Source: JAAFHN01 sp031421855
GTDB taxonomy: Bacteria; Pseudomonadota; Gammaproteobacteria; Burkholderiales; Burkholderiaceae_C
Assembly (NCBI GenBank): GCA_031421855.1
Contig: JANOPN010000154.1
Location: 1 to 27,559, forward strand
Length of the DNA: 27,559 nucleotides
Direction: 5' to 3'
The notes beneath the pieces were generated by a model. That model was not told the origin of the DNA. It did not search any database and worked only from the letters and a program-made list of their open reading frames with translations. Of the stretch, positions 22,649-27,559 are shown one piece after another. Numbering within the stretch: position 1 is the first letter of the stretch; each line of letters begins with the position of its first letter. The translations under genes and the position numbers were made by a program.

Positions 22649-23992
22649 ATGCCACAAACCATTCAAACTGTTGCCGTCATCGGCTGCGGGCCCTCCGGCA
22701 TTGCCGCCGTCAAGAGCTTTATAGACGCTGGCTTTCGGGTGCAAGGCTTTGAGCTTGCCCAAGGTGTCGGCGGCAACTGGCGCTTCAACGACCCCACGGG
22801 CCACAGCAGCGTGTTTGAGACCACCCACATCATCTCCAGCAAATACACCAGTCAGTTTGAAGACTTCCCCTTTCCAGCCGACTACCCAGACTACCCCTCG
22901 CATGTTCAGCTCAAAAACTACTTTGAGGCCTATGCCGCCCACTTTGGACTCACCCCGCACATCCGCTTCAACACCCGCGTGCTGCACTGCGAGCCCCTAG
23001 ACGACACACCCGATAGCCGATGGCGCGTCACCAGTGCGCCCCGAGATGGCGGCGTGCAAGCTGTCGAAGAGTTTGACGCCTTGGTGGTGAGTAACGGCCA
23101 CCACCACAAGCCCCGCATGCCCAGCTACCCCGGAAACTTCAGCGGCCAGCTCATTCACAGCCACGACTTCAAAACCGCAGCGCCCTTCAAAGGACAGCGC
23201 GTCTTGGTCATTGGCGGCGGCAATTCGGCCTGCGACTGCGCGGTAGAGACCAGCCGCGTGGCCGCGCAAGTCGACATCTCTTGGCGACGCGGCTATTGGT
23301 TAGTGCCCAAGTTCTTGCTTGGCCAACCCATCGACAAACTGGCAGGTAGCGGCGGCCTCATGCCGCGAAAACTGCAAGCCAAGCTCTTCGGCTGGCTGCT
23401 CAATCGCCTGCAAGGCACGAACGCAGCGGCAGGCTTCGCCCCACCCGACCATGCCATTGGCGAAACTCACCCCACCGTCAACTCCGAGCTCTACTATTTC
23501 GCCAGGCACGGCAAAGTCAAGCCCAGGCCTGATATCGAGCGGTTCACCGGTGAAGACGGCGGCAAACAAGTCAAGTTCAAAGACGGCAGTGTGGCCAGTT
23601 TTGACAGCATCATCGCCTGCACCGGGTATCACATCACCCACCCGTTTTTCGACAAAACCGTCGTCGACTTCGAGCAAGGCCCCACACCGCTCTACCTCAA
23701 GATGTTTGGCGCGCGCTGGCAAAGCCTCTACTTTGTCGGCCTCTTCCAACCCCTGGGCTGCATCTGGCCCGGCGCAGAGCTGCAAAGCAAACTGGCAGCC
23801 AAACACCTCAATGGCCAGTGGCAACCCAGCCGCCCCATCGCCGACCTCATCGCCCAAGAACTCGCCCACCCCGATTTGCACCAACTCAACTCACCCCGGC
23901 ACACCATCACGGTGGACGATCCGGCGTTTAGGAGGCGGTTGCGGGTGGAGTTGGAGCGGGAGTTGGGGAGGCAGGGGCAGTCGGTGGCTTAG
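22649..23992 (+). CDS. Flavin-containing monooxygenase (FMO-like, FAD/NADPH)
   Basis: This 447-residue class B flavoprotein has an N-terminal FAD motif VAVIGCGPSGIAAVKSFIDA and the FMO signature around YPGNFSGQLIHSHDF (FxGxxxHxxxF). The NADPH motif is VLVIGGGNSACDCAVE, and a C-terminal IIACTGYH matches the (A/T)TGY motif. It probably oxygenates a nitrogen or sulfur centre, or acts as a Baeyer-Villiger oxygenase; the substrate is not apparent. The terminator upstream implies its own promoter. The last 65 bases overlap the end of the opposing lipoprotein gene, so its final 20 or so residues are encoded opposite that gene's proline-rich tail. The ribosome binding site is weak. Confidence 0.92.
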   Translation: MPQTIQTVAVIGCGPSGIAAVKSFIDAGFRVQGFELAQGVGGNWRFNDPTGHSSVFETTHIISSKYTSQFEDFPFPADYPDYPSHVQLKNYFEAYAAHFGLTPHIRFNTRVLHCEPLDDTPDSRWRVTSAPRDGGVQAVEEFDALVVSNGHHHKPRMPSYPGNFSGQLIHSHDFKTAAPFKGQRVLVIGGGNSACDCAVETSRVAAQVDISWRRGYWLVPKFLLGQPIDKLAGSGGLMPRKLQAKLFGWLLNRLQGTNAAAGFAPPDHAIGETHPTVNSELYYFARHGKVKPRPDIERFTGEDGGKQVKFKDGSVASFDSIIACTGYHITHPFFDKTVVDFEQGPTPLYLKMFGARWQSLYFVGLFQPLGCIWPGAELQSKLAAKHLNGQWQPSRPIADLIAQELAHPDLHQLNSPRHTITVDDPAFRRRLRVELERELGRQGQSVA

Positions 23993-25112
23993 ACGGGGTA
24001 TTCTGCAGTCTGGTCGCGTTTTTCTTTACCATGGTTCCTATTAGGGTCTGCTTTTGCTCTGCGGACAAATCGGTTTTACCGACGCAATACGACGCGAGAA
24101 AGTCCAACTTTTCTTTCTTTTTGTCTTTGATCGGCGAGTCACCAAAGAGGCTTCCGCACACTTCGTCAAGATGCGAGTTTTTAAGGACAGCCTCCACAAT
24201 GCTGAGCACAGTCGATGCCGCGATCGCAAAATCGGTTGTTCCTCGATCGCCGACCGACTGAGGTATCACTTGCGCATTGGATGCGACTGATGTTGCCATG
24301 CGCTGCGCGCCTTCCAATGACTTTTCGAGAGACGCGTAAACTGTGTCCGATGCGTCTTTGTTAATCTTGGCAACGCCCAAGGCCTTGCTAGCATCCGCCA
24401 AAGCCTTCTTCTTGTCGCTCAGAGTTGTCTTTGTTTCATCTGTCGGCTTGTCAGCGTTGAGTTTTTCAGCCGCATCAAACTCCTTTTTTGCCGCTGCTTC
24501 CTTGGTTGTTGCACCCGCCACTGAAGCCCCGGCCTTCGATTGCTCGCCCGCAGCCTCTGCCAGCACTTTGGCAATTTCAGCCAAGCTCTTTCCAATGCTG
24601 GCAGCTGATTGACCACCCAACGCGACTTGTTGCGCCGTTACAGGCCCCGTGACTTGCTCTATTGCCAACAGGCCCAACATAAGATGCTGGTAGCGTCGCT
24701 GCAGCAACACCATGTCCTCGTCATCAATAGCGCCCGACGCATATGACTCGCACAAGCGATACATGCCATCGCGCAACAACTGAATGGTTTGAGTGCGCAA
24801 TCCGATACTTGCGACTGCCTGTTGTTGGCTCAGACTCAAGTCGATTGCCTTACCTGCAACGGATGCCCCGCCGCTACCCGCAGCTGCAAAGGCGATAAGG
24901 GCGTCGGGACTGGGCTCGGCACAAAATGCCGTCCACTCCGCCCCATTTTTGTAGGTTTTCTTCACTGAAAAAATCGAACGCTGCGTTGCGTCCACCGTCA
25001 TCGCCGCCGAATTGTGGGCAGTGAACTGGCGTGATTGCGTAGTTAGGTTCGCGCAGCCCTGCAACAACAATGGCGCAACCAAAGACACCGCCACTAAATA
25101 AGTCTTTTTCAT
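23928..25112 (-). CDS. Lipoprotein of unknown function with Ala/Lys-rich coiled-coil region
   Basis: This 394-residue protein begins MKKTYLVAVSLVAPLLLQGC; Leu17-Gln18-Gly19-Cys20 is a lipobox (Gln at -2 is uncommon). An AGGAGA lies about 6 bases upstream of the ATG, a good ribosome binding site. Residues about 170-260 are Ala/Lys/Glu-rich and likely coiled coil (AEAAGEQSKAGASVAGATTK, KKEFDAAEKL, DKKKALADASKALG). Four further cysteines occur (FCAEPS, LCESYAS, VCGSLFG, YCVGKT), perhaps two disulfides. The C-terminus is a proline/alanine/threonine tail (PSKPPTAPASPTPAP), and its last 65 bases overlap the monooxygenase. I do not recognise the family. Unlike its neighbours it has lower GC in the 3' third. 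Confidence 0.85.
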   Translation of the reverse strand: MKKTYLVAVSLVAPLLLQGCANLTTQSRQFTAHNSAAMTVDATQRSIFSVKKTYKNGAEWTAFCAEPSPDALIAFAAAGSGGASVAGKAIDLSLSQQQAVASIGLRTQTIQLLRDGMYRLCESYASGAIDDEDMVLLQRRYQHLMLGLLAIEQVTGPVTAQQVALGGQSAASIGKSLAEIAKVLAEAAGEQSKAGASVAGATTKEAAAKKEFDAAEKLNADKPTDETKTTLSDKKKALADASKALGVAKINKDASDTVYASLEKSLEGAQRMATSVASNAQVIPQSVGDRGTTDFAIAASTVLSIVEAVLKNSHLDEVCGSLFGDSPIKDKKKEKLDFLASYCVGKTDLSAEQKQTLIGTMVKKNATRLQNTPSKPPTAPASPTPAPTPPATAS

Positions 25113-25294
25113 GAGCTTCTCCTGGTTATGAGCATGACCGGATAGTTTTCACCCAACCCAAAACCCCCGCATCCCCCAAACAGTTGAAAACCACCTCATC
25201 AACAACGTAAATAAGTCACAAACCCAGCGCCCAAATTTCCACCGCAAAGCTTGCACATGTTTAGACACTGGTCTCACATCAAACGGAGCTTGCC

Positions 25295-26092
25295 ATGTTG
25301 GACTTTGCTTATTCAGTACCACCGGCTTGGATGGCCTCAGAGCCGGGCGTGCATTGGGGCTTGGCTGAGGGATTTTGCGAAATCGAGCCAACCCGGCGGA
25401 CCAGCCATGGCAGTCGAAACCGGCTTGACATGTTGCGGGCCAGTGACGTGACAGGCCACGCCGATTGGGCCGGGCTCAACGATGTGGCCCAAAGCTTTGC
25501 CCGCATGTGGGACGAAGTGGACTACGGCGTGATGCTTTTGACGCTGGACGCCCAACTGCTGTACGCCAACCACGTGGCCCGCCACGAGCTGGCCAGCAAC
25601 CGAGGCCTTCGCTTGCTGGGGTTTGCATTGGCTGCCAGTTTAGAGGCCCAGCAGCACACTTTGGTGCAAAGCCTGCTCGACGCCGCTCAGGGCAAACGCA
25701 GCTTGCAAGAGTTTGGGCCGCTTGACATCGGCACGGCTGATCCGCTGGCGGTGTCATTTTTGCCGCTTGAAGGCTCGCGCATGGACTTGCACGACGGCTC
25801 GCACCACCGCGTCATGGCCATCATGGGCAAACGCCGCATGTGCGAGGAGCTGAGTTTTCGCATGTTTGCGCGGCTGCATCGGCTGTCGCCCACCGAGACC
25901 AATGTGCTGCTGGCCATTGTCGAAGGCCACAGCGCCGAAGAAGTTGCAATCGCGCACCGTGTGGCCATATCAACCGTGCGCACCCAACTCAACCAAGTGC
26001 GCGCTAAAACCGGTGCTCGCACCCTGCGCGACTTGGTTCGCCGTGTGGCAGTCTTGCCACCCTTGGTGGCTTGCGTCAAACCCCTGCAGTGA
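25295..26092 (+). CDS. LuxR-family transcriptional regulator with PAS-like sensor region
   Basis: This 265-residue protein has a C-terminal LuxR helix-turn-helix at about residues 192-255: RLSPTETNVLLAIVEGHSAE, EVAIAHRVAISTVRTQLNQV, RAKTGARTLRDLVRRV. An N-terminal segment of about 120 residues (MWDEVDYGVMLLTLDAQLLY, ANHVARHELASNRGLRLLGF) looks like a PAS-type sensor fold. No receiver or autoinducer-binding motif is evident. GGAG precedes the ATG at 25295 by about 8 bases. It lies 182 bases from the lipoprotein start in divergent orientation, so it might regulate that gene, which is an inference. A repeat and MITE copy follow. Confidence 0.88.
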   Translation: MLDFAYSVPPAWMASEPGVHWGLAEGFCEIEPTRRTSHGSRNRLDMLRASDVTGHADWAGLNDVAQSFARMWDEVDYGVMLLTLDAQLLYANHVARHELASNRGLRLLGFALAASLEAQQHTLVQSLLDAAQGKRSLQEFGPLDIGTADPLAVSFLPLEGSRMDLHDGSHHRVMAIMGKRRMCEELSFRMFARLHRLSPTETNVLLAIVEGHSAEEVAIAHRVAISTVRTQLNQVRAKTGARTLRDLVRRVAVLPPLVACVKPLQ

Positions 26093-26108
26093 TCGCGACC
26101 GCCGCAGA

Positions 26109-26180
26109 GCTATTCAAAAATAATAGCAACAAACCCAATGAATGCGGTGACCAAGAGCTTATAAACCATAAAAAATGACG
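26109..26180 (+). repeat. Dispersed CCAATGAAT/GGTGACCA repeat, copy 6
   Basis: This copy has the full architecture: hairpin GCTATT (26109-26114) / AATAGC (26122-26127), then AACAAACCCAATGAATGCGG and TGACCAAGAGC, then an A/T-rich tail. It lies 17 bases after the LuxR stop and 55 bases before MITE copy 3. Confidence 0.8.
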
Positions 26181-26235
26181 TTCCAACGCGTTTTGAGGCC
26201 GCGTTAGAGCATGTGAGCGCCTCACAACACATGAC

Positions 26236-26339
26236 TAGGACTTACGCAAAATTGTCCCAGCAAGGCGCAGCGACGACGACAGTGCGAATAGCACGGCTAG
26301 GAGCTGCAACGCGGCTGGGGCGGTTTTGCGTAAGTCCTA
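26236..26339 (+). mobile_element. 104-base MITE-like element, copy 3
   Basis: The length, orientation and TA-bounded ends match those of copies 1 and 2. It lies in the 284-base gap between the LuxR-type and Crp/Fnr-type genes, 37 bases upstream of the latter's ATG, so it may supply or displace that promoter. Confidence 0.85.
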
Positions 26340-26376
26340 ATTACACAAAGGCCCGTGCGGTTGCCACAATCGGCGC

Positions 26377-27030
26377 ATGCAACCCAAAGAGCCACTTTCA
26401 ATCGCCAGCCGCTGCAGCGAACTTGTCACCCAACTCGCCGCCCTGGGCGTGGAGCGTCGCTACCGCAAAGGCGCGATCATCATCTCCGAAGGCGACGAAG
26501 GCGGCACGCTCTTCATTGTCAAAAGCGGTGGGCTGCGGGCGTTTTCAGCCTCGATGAGCAATGACAAAGAAGTCACCTACGGACGCTACGGCCCCGGCGA
26601 CTATGTGGGCGAGATGAGCCTAGACGGCGGCGCGCGATCCGCCAGTGTGCAAACAACCACAGCCAGCATTTGCAGCGTGGTCACCCGCGACACCCTCATG
26701 CGCTTCATCGCGCACCACCCAGAATTCGCTTTTGAGCTCCTCGCTCGCGTCATAGGCCGCGCCCGCATGGCCACACTCAGCGTCAAAAAGCTCGCCTTGC
26801 TCGACGTGTATGGCCGCTTGATTGACCTCCTTCAATCCCTCGCGGGCCTAGCCGATAAAAACGGCGCACGCTCGATTGAAGAACGCATCACCCACCTGGA
26901 GATCGCCTCACGCATCGGGTCGAGTCGAGAAATGGTGAGTCGAATCCTTAAAGACCTGGAGCGCGGCGGCTACATCAGTGTGAACGCGCGCCAGATTGCT
27001 TTGGTTAAGGCGCTGCCAGCAGGTTGGTGA
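26377..27030 (+). CDS. Crp/Fnr-family transcriptional regulator
   Basis: This 217-residue protein has a cyclic-nucleotide-binding-like beta-barrel at about residues 15-110 (YRKGAIIISEGDEGGTLFIV, YGPGDYVGEMSLDGGARSAS), a dimer helix and a C-terminal winged helix at about 165-212 (RITHLEIASRIGSSREMVSR, ILKDLERGGYISV). GEMSLDGGARSAS resembles the cAMP pocket motif GELxLxxxxPRSAS of CRP, but with Gly for Pro before Ala-Arg, so cAMP binding is uncertain. There are no N-terminal cysteines of the FNR [4Fe-4S] kind. The ATG at 26377 has no obvious ribosome binding site and lies 37 bases after MITE copy 3. Confidence 0.92.
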   Translation: MQPKEPLSIASRCSELVTQLAALGVERRYRKGAIIISEGDEGGTLFIVKSGGLRAFSASMSNDKEVTYGRYGPGDYVGEMSLDGGARSASVQTTTASICSVVTRDTLMRFIAHHPEFAFELLARVIGRARMATLSVKKLALLDVYGRLIDLLQSLAGLADKNGARSIEERITHLEIASRIGSSREMVSRILKDLERGGYISVNARQIALVKALPAGW

Positions 27031-27509
27031 GCACAAACAGCATGGGTGCGGGCGTGAATAAGTCACAAAGCATTTCCCAAAAACCCCCGACACAGCGCAA
27101 GCGCGAATAGACACACTCAAGCCTTCATCAATGCGGTGCGAGCGACTTGGTTGGTGCGAGCGGTCACTCGATGTTCGAGGCGGGCGTTCGTCTTGGCCCC
27201 AAAGCGAGCTGACGCACCCCAAGTTTCAAAATGCTACGAATCAAACGCGCTATCGGTCACGAGCTTCGAGAAGAAATATTCTCATTGAGATATCGTGCCT
27301 ATTTCAACGAAGGATGCCATCCATGCATGTAGCAGCGAACGCTTTCAAGATGCATACGACCTTCAGCCCAACCACGTTTTGTGGGCACTCACCGAGCACG
27401 ACAAAGTGGTTCCTGAATCCGTGACCCAGCCCCTCATTTCTCCCATTTTCCCTATTGAAATCAATGACTTAGCCTCCATGTGAAGATCACCTTGCGGGTG
27501 AGAACACAC
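27031..27509. other. Region without a supported gene
   Basis: I see no convincing complete gene here. Two short frames exist: 27295-27483 (62 codons from GTG) and a 33-codon frame from the ATG at 27323, which is preceded by AAGGA about 8 bases upstream. Neither matches a family I know. The composition from 27220 is more A/T-rich than the genes. A sequence AATAAGTCACAAA-like string at 27056 also occurs near 25209, upstream of the LuxR gene. Confidence 0.5.
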
Positions 27510-27559
27510 ATGACCGATTTCTTGATCAAACGACTGCCCTATTCACTGACCTCCAACGC
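27510..27559 (+). CDS. Possible start of a gene running off the window
   Basis: An ATG at 27510, preceded by GGGTGAGA about 7-10 bases upstream, opens MTDFLIKRLPYSLTSN, which stays open to the end of the window. Only 16 codons can be seen, so the frame is not strongly supported and the product cannot be named. Confidence 0.25.
   Translation, partial: MTDFLIKRLPYSLTSN

Noticed and set aside
27109..27135. AATGCGGTG similarity to the dispersed repeat core
   Set aside because: Only about nine bases match, without AGCAAC or GACCA on either side; too short to count as a copy.
27270..27300. Possible Fur-box-like AT-rich string (AAATATTCTCATTGAGATAT)
   Set aside because: It matches the Fur consensus poorly, and no recognisable iron gene follows within the window.

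Overview
The window is about 60% GC, gene dense, and carries many short ATGA or TGATG gene overlaps. Its gene content (PcaHG/PcaIJ/PcaF β-ketoadipate genes, SlmA, an NDUFA9-like epimerase beside a soluble lytic transglycosylase and 5-formyl-THF cyclo-ligase, RlhA, TctDE-type two-component genes) points to a betaproteobacterium of the Burkholderiales, most likely a Comamonadaceae-like chromosome. The species cannot be named from the sequence. I saw no tRNA, rRNA, CRISPR array, transposase or prophage.

Layout. 1-453: C-terminal end of an S9 prolyl-oligopeptidase-type hydrolase. 501-1048 (-): a ParDE-like toxin-antitoxin pair with a palindromic operator. 1184-6477: a β-ketoadipate block made of two divergent operons, iclR-DUF1841-pcaH-pcaG on the minus strand and pcaI-pcaJ-pcaF on the plus strand. 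Two tandem inverted repeats lie between them and fit an IclR/PcaU-type operator. 6702-7264: a HigBA-like module whose toxin N-terminus looks damaged, followed by a perfect hairpin. 7452-7709 (-): a small exported protein. 8149-10203: rlhA. 10200-11708 (-): an unrecognised polytopic membrane protein, then fthC (-), divergent from slt and an NDUFA9-like epimerase (+). 15338-17652 (-): a translationally coupled M20 amidohydrolase and M14/DUF2817 peptidase. 17841-20688 (-): a response regulator, sensor kinase and slmA joined by 4-base overlaps. 20973-22565: an orphan family 5 solute-binding protein. 22649-23992: a flavin monooxygenase that overlaps, tail to tail, a lipoprotein gene of unknown function (23928-25112, -). 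25295-27030: LuxR-type and Crp/Fnr-type regulators. 27031-27559 holds no convincing complete gene.

Two dispersed repeat families are the most notable features not explained by genes. One is a 104-base element with 16-base terminal inverted repeats beginning TAGGACTTACGC, present in three nearly identical copies (7911, 20719, 26236), always bounded by TA; it looks like a non-autonomous MITE. The other is a degenerate repeat of about 60-75 bases with the core CCAATGAATnCGGTGACCA, present in about eight copies. Two of these lie in frame inside protein-coding genes (the epimerase and rlhA).

Functionally, the pca genes would cleave protocatechuate (PcaHG) and carry out the last two steps to succinyl-CoA plus acetyl-CoA (PcaIJ, PcaF). 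pcaB, pcaC and pcaD are not in the window and must be encoded elsewhere if the pathway is complete. The remaining genes are mainly housekeeping (rRNA modification, folate, peptidoglycan recycling, nucleoid occlusion) mixed with peptide or amide scavenging and regulators.
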